DNA of 64,000 bases from Pelomonas sp. Root1217 (GCF_001425705.1 NZ_LMDC01000012.1:127402-191401), one strand, 5' to 3'; numbered from the stretch's first letter, positions 1 to 8,291 are shown. The notes: a model not told the origin generated them from the sequence alone. A program made the numbers and translations.

Positions 1-2
1 TG

Positions 3-758
3 GGCTCAGGCACCGGCGATGAGCTGCGCTGGGGCGCGATGCGCTGGGCCCTGCTGGCCAGTGCCGGCGCACTGACGTTGCACAGCGCCAGCCAGCAGTC
101 CGGCGCCCGCTCGGCCCTGCTGTTCGCGGCCGGCCTGGTGGCCGCCGGCATCGCCGCCCGGCTGCTGCTGCCCGCCGGCACGCTGCGGGCGGCGCGCGGC
201 CTGCCGACGGTCATCCTGCTGCGCGGCCTCATCGCCGCGACCTTTGCCAGCGCCGAGGCCTTTCTGCCGTTGATGCTGACGCAGCACTTCGGCTGGAGCC
301 TGACCCAGGCCGGCGTCGCATTGAGCGCCGGTGCCGTGACCTGGAGCATTGGCAGCGCCTTGCAAGCGCGCGTGCAGCAGCCCGAGGCGCGGCGCCTGTT
401 GCTGCCGGGTGGCTTCACGCTGACGGCGCTGGCGCTGACCCTCGTCATCGCGCCGCTGCTGTTCGCCCTGCCCTCCGCGCTGGTCTTTGCGGGCTGGACA
501 CTCGTCGGCCTGGGCATCGGCCTGTCCTTCCCCATCCTGTCGGTGCTGCTGCTCAAGCTGTCGCCGCCGGAGCAGCAGGGCAGCAATACCTCATCGCTGC
601 AACTCTGTGATGCGCTCACCAGCAGTGCCGCGCTGGCCCTGGCCGGTCTGCTGTTCGACCCCGTCACGCGCCAGGTATTGCCGGTGCTGCTGCTGGCGCT
701 GGGGCTGGTCACGGCGGCGGCCTTGATCAGCCCGCGAGCCCAAGCCACCTCGGCCTGA
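3..758 (+). CDS. MFS transporter, C-terminal part (5' end outside window)
   Basis: The reading frame is open from the first bases of the window, so the gene begins upstream. About 250 residues are visible. They form roughly six hydrophobic helices with short polar loops, including a Gly-rich helix (LVGLGIGLSFPI) followed by a cytoplasmic loop with SPPEQQG. This is the usual look of the second half of a 12-14 helix major facilitator superfamily transporter. An internal ATG at 39 could be mistaken for the start, but the protein would then begin inside the transporter fold. The substrate cannot be told from this half; drug/proton antiport is common for such proteins in this group. Confidence 0.75.
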   Translation, partial: GSGTGDELRWGAMRWALLASAGALTLHSASQQSGARSALLFAAGLVAAGIAARLLLPAGTLRAARGLPTVILLRGLIAATFASAEAFLPLMLTQHFGWSLTQAGVALSAGAVTWSIGSALQARVQQPEARRLLLPGGFTLTALALTLVIAPLLFALPSALVFAGWTLVGLGIGLSFPILSVLLLKLSPPEQQGSNTSSLQLCDALTSSAALALAGLLFDPVTRQVLPVLLLALGLVTAAALISPRAQATSA

Positions 759-786
759 GCAGGGCCTTTCTGCGCGTTGGTGCGCT

Positions 787-1515
787 TCAGGCGCTCGGTG
801 GCGCCCGCAGGTCGCTGACGCGGCGGCCACGCTTGCTGGCGGCGCTGCGCAGGTGCACCAGCGACTCCACGCGCTTGAGCAGCTCGCGGTCGTTCCAGGG
901 CTTCTTGAAGATGCCGTAGACACCCTCGATCTGGCCGACGCGGCCGTGCAGCTCGTCGTGGCCGGTGATGGCGATGACGGGCAGGTCTTCGGTATTCAGG
1001 CTGCCATGCACATCGGCGATCAGCTCGAAACCGTCCTTGTTGGGCATCTCGAGGTCGGTGATCAGCACGGCGATCTCGGGCTTTTCGTCCAACTGGGCCA
1101 TGGCCTCGTTGCCGTCGTTGACCTGGACGACAACGAAACCAGCACCTTCGAGCAGGCGCTTGAGCTTGGTGCGCACGACGGCCGAGTCGTCGGCGATCAG
1201 CACGGTGGGTGGACCCTCGGGCACCACGGGCGCGGGGGCGGCCGGCGGCTGCATCGGCGTGGGCGCCGTGACGAAGGCGCTGGCCATGGACGGGCCGGCA
1301 GTGGCTGAGCCTGGCAGCGGCGGCAATACCACCGGCGCGTTGGCGCGCTGGCTGCCTTGCGGCGGGCGTGGCGGCGGCGTGTATTCGCGTGGCGGACGGT
1401 AGTCGTCACGCTTGAAGGCGGCGATGAGCACGATGATGGCCAGCGGTATCGCGATCAATACCGGCATCAAGTAGGCGCCCAGCAACTCCTGCAGCTCGTG
1501 AAACATCGACTCCAT
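787..1515 (-). CDS. Membrane-tethered response-regulator receiver protein
   Basis: This 242-residue protein has one N-terminal membrane helix (about residues 15-34), a Pro/Ala-rich linker (about 40-100) and a complete receiver domain (about 105-225). The receiver has the acidic pair (IADDSA), the phospho-acceptor Asp in VLITDLEMPNKDG, the switch Thr in AITGHDE and the conserved Lys in IFKKPW. No output domain follows. It should receive phosphoryl groups from a histidine kinase while held at the inner membrane, perhaps acting by protein-protein contact as CheY-like proteins do. No kinase gene is adjacent. ATG at 1515 is used; a second ATG four codons in is possible. The 113 bases upstream show nothing recognisable. 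Confidence 0.8.
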   Translation of the reverse strand: MESMFHELQELLGAYLMPVLIAIPLAIIVLIAAFKRDDYRPPREYTPPPRPPQGSQRANAPVVLPPLPGSATAGPSMASAFVTAPTPMQPPAAPAPVVPEGPPTVLIADDSAVVRTKLKRLLEGAGFVVVQVNDGNEAMAQLDEKPEIAVLITDLEMPNKDGFELIADVHGSLNTEDLPVIAITGHDELHGRVGQIEGVYGIFKKPWNDRELLKRVESLVHLRSAASKRGRRVSDLRAPPSA

Positions 1516-1628
1516 CCCCGGGGTGTAACAGCGGGCAGCCTAACACCCGCCACACGGTCACACCACCGAGGAAATCAGGCATAAGTCGACGATTTGCCGC
1601 GACTTTGCACGCCTGCGGCAGTGCAACC

Positions 1629-2855
1629 TTAGTCGCGGCTTGTCACACAGCCGCGGCCGTTGACCAGGCAGCGGGCGTAGCCGGCGTCGTTCTTCAGCAG
1701 GAACATCGCCCGCGCCGCGAAGGCCGAGTCGGCGAAGTCGGCGAACACGCCGTCCACGCCCAGCTCGTAGAAGGCCAGGTATTCGTTGACCGGGCTGCCC
1801 TGGTAGTCGCTGGCCAAGCGCTTCTGTTCGTTGCGGAAGGTGTAGGGGTGCACCATCAGGCCGAGCTTGTGCGCGTTGGCGACGATGTCGCTGGCGGGCA
1901 GCAGCTTGCGGTCGCGTTCGTCGACCAGGCCGTCGCCATTGTTGTCCGCACAACCGCCACCGGCCGCCACCGTCTTGCAGGCGCTGGAGATCAGGTAGAG
2001 CTTCCACGGCCCGATGCCGTCGGCATAGGTCTTGACCTCGGCCAGGCCAGCTGGCGTCAGCAGGTCCTTGAACAGGCCGGCGCGGCCGGACACGACCCAG
2101 TCGTAGGGCTTGTCATAGGGCTTGTTGAAGGCCAGGCTGCCGTCGGCATTGACATCGTCGGCGTCCACCAGCTGCACCAGGCGCAGGCTGGACTTGCTGC
2201 GCAGGTACTTCAGGTTGGCCGTCTCGAAGGACTGAACGATGACCGGCGCGCCGCGGTGGTTCCAGCCGGCCTTGGTCAGCACGCGCAGCAGGCGGTCCTC
2301 CAGGGCCAGGCCGATACTCTGGTGGTAGGTCGGATGCTTGGTTTCCGGGTAGATGCCGATGCGCCGGCCTTCTTCGGCCGACTTACGCTTCACGAAGGCA
2401 ATGACCTCCTCCAGCGTCGGGATCTCGAACTGGCCGTTGAAGGACGGGTCGCGGTCGGCGAGCGGCTGGATGGCGCGCAGCGTCTTGATCTCGGCCAGCG
2501 TGAAGTCGCTGGCGAAGAAGCCCGTCTCGGTCGCGCCGTCGATGATGGCGGTGCGCTTGCGCGAGGCGAACTGCGGCAGCGATGCGACGTTGGTCGTCGC
2601 GATCAGGTTGGGCTCGTGGCGCACGATGAGGTGGCCGTCCTTGGTGGCGACGAGGTCGGGCTCGACGTAGTCCGCACCCATGGCGATGCCCAGCGCGTAG
2701 TTCTCCAGCGTGTGGTCGGGCAGATACCCGGTCGCGCCGCCGCGGTGGCCGATGACCAGCGGCGCGTTTTCGGCGCGGCCGCGGTCGTGCGCGGTGGCCT
2801 GCAGCGAGGCGAGGGCGAGCAGGCACAGGCCGGCCCAGCGAAGGGGTTTGAACAT
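1629..2855 (-). CDS. glpQ: Secreted glycerophosphodiester phosphodiesterase
   Basis: The product is 408 residues and hydrolyses glycerophosphodiesters to glycerol-3-phosphate and an alcohol. The start at 2855 is chosen because it is preceded by GGAGA and begins a clear signal peptide (MFKPLRWAGLCLLALASL, cleaved near ATA), so the enzyme is periplasmic or secreted. The GDPD core is visible: the HRGG motif near the mature N terminus, ENYALGIAMGADYVEPDLV with the metal-binding Glu-Pro-Asp, and VRHEPNL. Near residue 330 a DNNGDGLVDERD segment looks like a calcium-binding EF-hand/dockerin loop. The frame stays open upstream to about 3041, but that part crosses an intergenic repeat and is not coding. 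Confidence 0.88.
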   Translation of the reverse strand: MFKPLRWAGLCLLALASLQATAHDRGRAENAPLVIGHRGGATGYLPDHTLENYALGIAMGADYVEPDLVATKDGHLIVRHEPNLIATTNVASLPQFASRKRTAIIDGATETGFFASDFTLAEIKTLRAIQPLADRDPSFNGQFEIPTLEEVIAFVKRKSAEEGRRIGIYPETKHPTYHQSIGLALEDRLLRVLTKAGWNHRGAPVIVQSFETANLKYLRSKSSLRLVQLVDADDVNADGSLAFNKPYDKPYDWVVSGRAGLFKDLLTPAGLAEVKTYADGIGPWKLYLISSACKTVAAGGGCADNNGDGLVDERDRKLLPASDIVANAHKLGLMVHPYTFRNEQKRLASDYQGSPVNEYLAFYELGVDGVFADFADSAFAARAMFLLKNDAGYARCLVNGRGCVTSRD

Positions 2856-2935
2856 CGTTGTCTCCAGGATGACCGAGCGGCGCAGGCTAGGCGCAAGCAG
2901 TGACGGCGCCGTGAACCCGCCCCCCCTAGAAACCT

Positions 2936-3134
2936 GTGGGCCGAGCGCCGGGCCGCTCCCAAGCCGGCCCACCTTGGCGATGTGCTTGCCGGTCGATCCG
3001 GCGAGCATCGCCGTTCCCTCGGGGGCTGAGGCCGGACTCATGACGCCCAGTGGGCGTCTTGTGCCTGCCGAAGGGCTGCGGCACTGTCCGCAGCGCGGTC
3101 TGCAAGACCGGCCAAGGTACTCCTTGGACGAGGG
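2936..3134 (-). repeat. Long hairpin-rich intergenic repeat, copy D
   Basis: Read on the minus strand, the element starts about 12 bases after the stop codon of the histidine kinase gene. It opens with CCCCTCGTCCAAGGAGTACC, then a CCAAGG/CCTTGG hairpin. It includes a hairpin around GACGCCCA/TGGGCGTC (3042-3058) and a long stem (2976-3012) built on GGCGATG...CATCGCC, and ends with GGGCCGGCTTGGGAGCGGCC and a CGGCGCTCGGCCC tail. The same blocks occur in copy A and partly in B, C and E. It fills most of the 290-base gap between the glycerophosphodiesterase and kinase genes. Confidence 0.8.
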
Positions 3135-3145
3135 GCCTCAGGACG

Positions 3146-4306
3146 TCAAAAGGTCAGCACGAAGCAGGCGCCGCCGCCCGGCCGCTTGGCGTGGCGTACC
3201 GTGCCGCCCAGGCCGTGCACCAACTGGCGCACCACGGCCAGGCCGACGCCGCTGCCGCCTTCGCGCGTCGTGAAAAAGGGCGTGAAGATCCGGCTCTCCA
3301 GCCCCGGCACCACGCCCGGCCCGTTGTCGGCCACCGTCAGCCGCAGGCGCGCGCCGCGGCTCAGGCGCGCTTCGATCAGCAGTTCCGGCGTGGGGCGGCC
3401 GGCGCAGGCCTGCAGGGCGTTCTGCGCCAGGTTGATCAGCAGCTGCTCCAACTGCGCCGCATCCGTGCGCAGGGCCAGGCGTTCGGGTTCGACCACGATC
3501 CTGACCGCGCCGCCGGCGGCACCCCAGGCCGGCGCCAGCAGCCGCTGCACGGCCTGCAGCAGCGGCAGCAGCGCCGTGTCGGCCAGCGTCGGTGCCGGCG
3601 GTTGGCTGACGCTGCGGTAGCGCTCGACAAAGGCCTGCAGATGCGCCGCGCGACGCGCCAGTGTCGCCAGCGCCGCCTGCAGCTCCTCGTGCTCGCTGGC
3701 CTCCAGCAGGGCCGGCGCGCTGGTGGCCAGCGAGGCGATCGGCGTCAGCGAATTCATGATCTCGTGGGTCAACACCTGCACCAGCTGCCGCCAGGCCACC
3801 AGCGTCTCGGTCTCCAGCTCGGACTCGATGGGTGCAAGCGCCGCCAGCCGCCACGCCTGGCCCTGAACCGTCAGCGCCGACACCGCCAACACCGCGCGCT
3901 CCTGGCCGTGCTCGGTGGGCAGCGTGACGACGCGCCGGCCCGGGGCGGTGTCCAGCAGCGCGAGCAACGCCGCAGGTTCGGCGGCGCGGCCCGGGGCGAT
4001 CAGGCGGCGCGCAGCAGCGTTCAGTGCCAGCGGCGGTGCGCCGGCCACAAGGCGCCACAGCGCGAGCGGGGCGTGCTCCAGGGCGGCGTCCAGGTCCGGT
4101 CTTGGCGCGGGCGGTGGGTCGGGTGGCAGCGGCGTCGGCCGGTGGGCCAGGCGGCTGAGCGCGACCCATCCGACGGCGGCCGCGAGCGCGCCGGCCAGCG
4201 CACAGGCGACCAGCAGGCGCGGCGAGTCCAGTGACGCGACCACACCGGCCGCCGCCGCGGCCAGCACCAGCGCAGCCGCCACGACACGGGCTCGTTCAAA
4301 GCCCAT
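3146..4306 (-). CDS. Sensor histidine kinase (NtrB/NtrY-like), partner of the downstream-encoded NtrC-type regulator
   Basis: The protein is 386 residues. Two short membrane helices lie at about residues 8-50, followed by a PAS-like linker. The H-box HEIMNSLTPI has the phospho-accepting His at about 181. An HATPase domain follows with NLAQNALQA (N-box), DNGPGV (G1), FFTT (F-box) and GSGVGLAVV (G2), so the kinase looks fully active. The start at 4306 overlaps the end of the response-regulator gene by 11 bases, giving a co-transcribed pair with the regulator first. There is almost no periplasmic loop, so the signal is probably sensed in the membrane or cytoplasm. The likely target is the divergent ABC export operon. 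Confidence 0.88.
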   Translation of the reverse strand: MGFERARVVAAALVLAAAAAGVVASLDSPRLLVACALAGALAAAVGWVALSRLAHRPTPLPPDPPPAPRPDLDAALEHAPLALWRLVAGAPPLALNAAARRLIAPGRAAEPAALLALLDTAPGRRVVTLPTEHGQERAVLAVSALTVQGQAWRLAALAPIESELETETLVAWRQLVQVLTHEIMNSLTPIASLATSAPALLEASEHEELQAALATLARRAAHLQAFVERYRSVSQPPAPTLADTALLPLLQAVQRLLAPAWGAAGGAVRIVVEPERLALRTDAAQLEQLLINLAQNALQACAGRPTPELLIEARLSRGARLRLTVADNGPGVVPGLESRIFTPFFTTREGGSGVGLAVVRQLVHGLGGTVRHAKRPGGGACFVLTF

Positions 4307-5615
4307 GCTTGTCCAGCTTGCGGTACAGCGCGGCGCGGCTGACGCCAAGCAGCCTGGCCGCCTGGCTGATGTTGCCGTCGGCCTGCGCCAGCGCGGCCTG
4401 CACGGCCTCGCGCTCTCGCTGGGCCAGGTCCAGTCCCGGCTCGGCAGCTGCGAGGGGCGCGGCGTGGAGGCCGAAATCGTCCCACGCGAACACCGGCCCG
4501 CGTGCCAACAGCGTTGCGCGCTCGCAGGCCTGGCGCAGCTCGCGCACATTGCCGGGCCAGCGGTAGGCGGTGAGGCGGGCCAGCGCATCCGGCGTCAGTT
4601 CCACGGAACGCTCCTTTGCGAACTGCGCGAGATAGTGGCGTAGCAGCAGCGCGATGTCGCCGGCACCGCGCTCGCGCAGCGACGGCACGCGCAGCACGAC
4701 GGTGTTCAACCGGTACAGCAGGTCGGGCCGGAAGCGCCGCGCGTCGAACAGCTCGGCCTCGGGCGCATTGGTCGCGGCCAGCACGCGCACGTCGACCGGC
4801 ACCGGCCGGTCGCTGCCCAGCGGCGTCACCTCGCGGCGTTCCAGCGCGGCCAGCAGCTTGGCCTGTTGCGCCAGCGGCAGGTTGCCTATCTCGTCGAGGA
4901 ACAGCGTGCCACCGGCCGCCGCGACGAAGCGCCCGGGCCGCGATTCGCGCGCGTCCGTGAAGCTGCCGCGCTTGTGGCCGAAGAGCTCGCTCTCCACCAG
5001 CGCCTCGGGCAGCGAGCCCATGTCCACGGCCAGCAGCGGGCCGGTCGCGCGCTTGGATGCGCGGTGCAGCGCACGCGCCACCAGCTCCTTGCCGACGCCA
5101 TTCTCGCCAAGGATGAGCACGCTGGCCTCGCTGGCACCCACCTGCGCGATCTGCGCGCGCAAGCCCTGCATCGCGGCAGACTCGCCCAGCAGCTCGCCGA
5201 TGGCAGGCGCGGGGGCACGTCGGGCCAGCGCCGCCTGCACGCAGGCCACCAGCCGGTCGTTGGCCCAGGGCTTGGTGATGAAGTCCACTGCGCCGGCCTT
5301 GAGTGCCTGCACGGCCAGCTCCACCTCGGCGTAGGCGGTCATGACGACCACCGCCGGCGCATTGCGGAGCGACACCACCTCGCGCAGCAGCCCAAGGCCT
5401 GCGGCGCCGTCGCTGGCGCCGGGTGTGAAGTTCATGTCCAGCAGCAGCACGTCGGGCGCCATCTCGTCCAGCGCGGCGCTCAGCTCGCGCGGGTCGTTGC
5501 GCACGGCCACCACGCCCAGCCTGCGCAGGGCCAGCCGCGCGGCCAGCGCCACGTCGGGGTCGTCGTCGAGGATGAGGATGCCGGGCACGGGAGCGCGACT
5601 GTAGGGGGCGCGCAT
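4296..5615 (-). CDS. NtrC-family sigma-54-dependent response regulator
   Basis: The 439-residue protein has a receiver domain (acidic DDD near 17-19, phospho-acceptor Asp60 in VLLLDMNF, Thr in MTAYAE, Lys in FITKPW). An AAA+ sigma-54-interaction domain follows (Walker A GENGVGKE, Walker B GGTLFLDEIGN), then a Fis-type helix-turn-helix at the end (NISQAARLLGVSRAALYRKL). The sigma-54 contact loop reads GSFTDA rather than GAFTGA. ATG at 5615 is preferred to a TTG at 5627. The gene is divergent from an ABC export operon, and a palindrome lies 16 bases upstream of its start, which suggests that it controls both that operon and itself. Confidence 0.9.
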   Translation of the reverse strand: MRAPYSRAPVPGILILDDDPDVALAARLALRRLGVVAVRNDPRELSAALDEMAPDVLLLDMNFTPGASDGAAGLGLLREVVSLRNAPAVVVMTAYAEVELAVQALKAGAVDFITKPWANDRLVACVQAALARRAPAPAIGELLGESAAMQGLRAQIAQVGASEASVLILGENGVGKELVARALHRASKRATGPLLAVDMGSLPEALVESELFGHKRGSFTDARESRPGRFVAAAGGTLFLDEIGNLPLAQQAKLLAALERREVTPLGSDRPVPVDVRVLAATNAPEAELFDARRFRPDLLYRLNTVVLRVPSLRERGAGDIALLLRHYLAQFAKERSVELTPDALARLTAYRWPGNVRELRQACERATLLARGPVFAWDDFGLHAAPLAAAEPGLDLAQREREAVQAALAQADGNISQAARLLGVSRAALYRKLDKHGL

Positions 5616-5630
5616 CCACGCCGGCAAGGC

Positions 5631-5650
5631 GGTGTCCGGAACCGGACACC
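5631..5650. promoter_or_regulatory. Palindromic operator 1 (probable enhancer site for the NtrC-like regulator)
   Basis: There is a perfect inverted repeat with 9-base arms, GGTGTCCGG and CCGGACACC, around a central AA. It lies between the divergent regulator and ABC operon, about 99 bases upstream of the start site predicted from the sigma-54 promoter. A second copy of the same core (TGTCCGnAAnCGGAC) follows 23 bases downstream, which is about two helical turns. Binding by the adjacent regulator is inferred. Confidence 0.7.
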
Positions 5651-5656
5651 CGAGGT

Positions 5657-5670
5657 GTCCGCAAGCGGAC
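5657..5670. promoter_or_regulatory. Palindromic operator 2, second copy of the same site
   Basis: GTCCGC-AA-GCGGAC is an inverted repeat with 6-base arms. Its outer bases (GGTGTCCG on the left) match operator 1, while the right side is degenerate. The centre is about 76 bases upstream of the predicted transcription start. Tandem palindromes on one face of the helix are the usual arrangement for enhancer-binding proteins. Confidence 0.65.
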
Positions 5671-5712
5671 GATCCCAGCGGGTGTGGACCGTATTTCCCG
5701 GGCGAATGGCCC

Positions 5713-5728
5713 TGGCCTACCTCTTGCA
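5713..5728 (+). promoter_or_regulatory. Sigma-54 (-24/-12) promoter of the ABC export operon
   Basis: TGGCCTACCTCTTGCA has TGGC and TTGCA with exactly the 12-base GG-to-GC spacing of the sigma-54 consensus TGGCAC-N5-TTGC. It points toward the permease gene and lies downstream of two palindromes. An NtrC-type gene is adjacent, so the assignment is supported by context as well as by sequence. The predicted start is near 5739, only a couple of bases before the permease ATG at 5741. Confidence 0.75.
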
Positions 5729-5740
5729 GAAACAGCGGTC

Positions 5741-8218
5741 ATGACCTTGCTCAGCTCCTCCCTCCTTTGGCGTGGCGCCTGGCGCCAGTTGCGCGGCGAA
5801 CCGGGCCCCGCCATCCTCGTCATCGCCGGCCTGGCGGTCGGCCTGGCGCTGGCGCTGCTCAGCGCCAGCTTTCTGCAGGACCTGCTCTGGCCTGACGCCG
5901 ACCTGCCGGAGCCGGACCGGCTCGCCACATTCGAGTGGCGGGTGCGCGGTCCAGGCGGCATCACCACCGAATGGCTCGGAGACATCCCTGCCGTGCCGCT
6001 GCATGCCGCGTTGCTCGCGGAGGGCGCGCCGGTCGAGGCCATGAGCCGCCTGCTCTACACCCAGCTGCTGTCGCGGGCCACCGATGAACACGGCGTGCAG
6101 CGCAGCACCCGGTTCGTCATCGGCTTGGCCGACGCCGACATCCAGGCCTTGTTCGGCCTGCGTCCGCTCGCCGGCGACCTGCAGGCGGCGCTCTCGTCGC
6201 CCGAGGCCGTCGCGCTGACCGCCAGCGCCGCGGAACGCCTCTTCGGCACAACCCAGGCGCTGGGCCGCACCTTCACCATATCGCTGCCGCCCGCGCCCGA
6301 TGGCAGCGCACCGGCGCAGCAGGCGGCGCTGACGGTCAAGGCCGTCCTGCCTACTCCCAACCTGAACACGTCGCTGATCTTCGACGCGCTCACCGGCTTC
6401 CAGGCACCCGCTGCCAAGACCTACCTCAAGCTGTCCGACCAATGGAGTTTGGGCAACGGCCGGCTGTTCGCGCGCCTGAAGTCGGGCGCCACGGTGGCGC
6501 AAGTCGGCGCTCTGGCGCAGCGCCTGTTGGCGATGCAGCCGCCGCCACCGGGTCTGCCGGCGGACTTCCTCAAGGGTGGTGGCGACTGGGCTACCCTGCG
6601 CGCCCTGCGCGTGACCGACATCGGCCTGCACGGCGCCGGCAGCCCGCAGCGGCGGCTACAGCTCGGCAGCCTTTCGGCGGCTGCGGCTGGCGTGCTGGCG
6701 CTGGCGGTCATCAACTTCATCAACCTCTGGAGCGTGCGCACGCTCCGGCGGCAGCGCGAAATCGGCTTGCGAAAGTCGCTCGGTGCGGGTGCCGGGCAGC
6801 TGTCGGCGCAGTTCTTCGCCGAGGCGGCGGTCGTCGCGGGCGTGGCTGGCGTGCTCGGCCTGCTGCTGGCCTGGTGGGCGACGCCGGTCGCGGAGGTCCT
6901 GATGCAGCGGCAGTTCTACGCGCCGGTGCTGGCGCGGGGCATGGTGGCGTTGACGGCGCTGCTGTGCCTGGTGATTGCCGCAGTCAGCGCGTTGCCGCTG
7001 ACCTTCATCTCGCTGCGGGTGAGACCTGCCGAGTCGCTGGCCGGGCGCAGCCACAGCGAGGGCGCTGCCAGCCGCTGGCTGCGCCAGCTGATGACGACGC
7101 TGCAGTTCGGTGCGGCCGCGGTGTTTTCCTCGCTGGCGCTGGCGGTGCTGTGGCAGGCCGAGCATGCGGGCGCGATGCCGCGTGGTTTCGAGGTGCAGGA
7201 CCGGGTGGCGGTGGACCTGCCCTGGGAGGTGCAGCCTGCGCAGACGACCGCGCTGCTGGAGCAGGTGCGCCGCTGGCCCGAAGTGGTCGCCGCAGCCGCG
7301 GCGGACGACGTGCCGGGGCGCGACTTTTCCAGCTGGTACTCCGAGTTCCGCGGCCCCGGCGGCACGCCGGTGAACCTGCGGACCGGCGTGGACTTCACGC
7401 CCGGCTACCTTCAGACCTACGGCATGCGCATCGTCGCTGGCCGGCTGTCGGCCGACCATGTGGCCGAGGCTGCGCAGAACGCCGTCGTGCTGGACCGCAG
7501 TGCCGTGCGCGCCCTCGGGTTCGCCAGCCCCGAGGCTGCGGTCGGCCAGACGCTCGGCGTCTCGCCCGTCTACCGCGGCGGCCACCCGGCCACGGTGGCG
7601 GCGGTCATCGAGGACATCCGGCTGGAAGGCCCGCGGACACCTCAGCAACCGCATGCCATTGCCCCGGTGGTCGAGCGCAACGCCGGCGTCATCGGTGTGC
7701 ACAGCCGTGATCCGCAGGCCACGCGGCGCCGGCTCGTCGAGTTGGTGAACGGCCGGTTCCCCGAGGCGCAGGCCGAAGCGCTGCCCGTGCGTGACATGCT
7801 GCTGCAGAAGGTGGCCGAAGACACGCGGCTCGGCCGGCTCGTCGGCATCGCCGGGCTGGTGGCCCTGGGCCTCGCGGCCGTGGGCATCTATGCGCTGGCG
7901 GCCTACACGCTGCGCCGGCGCGAGCGCGAGATCGTGCTGCGCAAGCTCCACGGCGCGGGTGCCGGCGCGGTGGCCGCCCTGCTCGCGCGCGAGTTCGCCG
8001 GCGTGCTCGCCGCCGCCTGCGTCGTGGCGCTGCCGGTGGCGGCGTGGCTCACGCAGCTTTACCTGATCGGCTTCGTCGAGCGTGCGCCGGTGGGGCCGGG
8101 CTCGTTGTGGGTGCTGCTGGCGTCGGTCGCCCTGCTCGCCTTGGTGACAGCCTTGGCCGTGGCCCGCCACCTGCACACCGCCCTGGCACTGCGGCCGCTG
8201 CAGGCCCTGCGTGGATGA
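5741..8218 (+). CDS. ABC transporter permease, MacB/FtsX type
   Basis: This 825-residue inner-membrane protein has the duplicated MacB/FtsX layout. There is an N-terminal helix (PAILVIAGLAVGLALALL), a large periplasmic region, a helix cluster around residues 320-440 with the cytoplasmic RRQREIGLRKSLGA segment, a second helix near 475, another periplasmic region, and a C-terminal cluster with RRREREIVLRKLHGAGAG. Such permeases couple ATP use to export or efflux through a periplasmic adaptor. ATG at 5741 is chosen because the frame upstream to 5684 runs through the sigma-54 promoter. It is first in an operon with the adaptor and ATPase genes. The substrate is not evident. Confidence 0.88.
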   Translation: MTLLSSSLLWRGAWRQLRGEPGPAILVIAGLAVGLALALLSASFLQDLLWPDADLPEPDRLATFEWRVRGPGGITTEWLGDIPAVPLHAALLAEGAPVEAMSRLLYTQLLSRATDEHGVQRSTRFVIGLADADIQALFGLRPLAGDLQAALSSPEAVALTASAAERLFGTTQALGRTFTISLPPAPDGSAPAQQAALTVKAVLPTPNLNTSLIFDALTGFQAPAAKTYLKLSDQWSLGNGRLFARLKSGATVAQVGALAQRLLAMQPPPPGLPADFLKGGGDWATLRALRVTDIGLHGAGSPQRRLQLGSLSAAAAGVLALAVINFINLWSVRTLRRQREIGLRKSLGAGAGQLSAQFFAEAAVVAGVAGVLGLLLAWWATPVAEVLMQRQFYAPVLARGMVALTALLCLVIAAVSALPLTFISLRVRPAESLAGRSHSEGAASRWLRQLMTTLQFGAAAVFSSLALAVLWQAEHAGAMPRGFEVQDRVAVDLPWEVQPAQTTALLEQVRRWPEVVAAAAADDVPGRDFSSWYSEFRGPGGTPVNLRTGVDFTPGYLQTYGMRIVAGRLSADHVAEAAQNAVVLDRSAVRALGFASPEAAVGQTLGVSPVYRGGHPATVAAVIEDIRLEGPRTPQQPHAIAPVVERNAGVIGVHSRDPQATRRRLVELVNGRFPEAQAEALPVRDMLLQKVAEDTRLGRLVGIAGLVALGLAAVGIYALAAYTLRRREREIVLRKLHGAGAGAVAALLAREFAGVLAAACVVALPVAAWLTQLYLIGFVERAPVGPGSLWVLLASVALLALVTALAVARHLHTALALRPLQALRG

Positions 8219-8221
8219 CAC

Positions 8222-8262
8222 GATGAAGCCCCTCGTCCACGGCAGACCGTGGCCGGCCCCGC
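8222..8262 (+). repeat. Intergenic repeat, copy E (partial), between permease and adaptor
   Basis: Eighteen bases starting GATGAAGCCCCTCG are identical to the start of copy B at 63304. They are followed by a CCACGG-CAGA-CCGTGG hairpin that matches the CCAAGG-AGTA-CCTTGG hairpin of copies A and D with a compensating base-pair change (A:T to C:G). The copy begins four bases after the permease stop codon. It therefore belongs to the repeat family and is probably not coding, although it could be read as the first residues of the adaptor protein. Confidence 0.7.
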
Positions 8263-8291
8263 CCGCCGCGGCCGCGAATTCCGGCGCAGCG

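Noticed and set aside
4021-6042. A 673-codon minus-strand frame across the NtrC-type regulator and the permease start
   Set aside because: It covers the divergent promoter and is a frame-shifted shadow of the regulator. No part matches a family.
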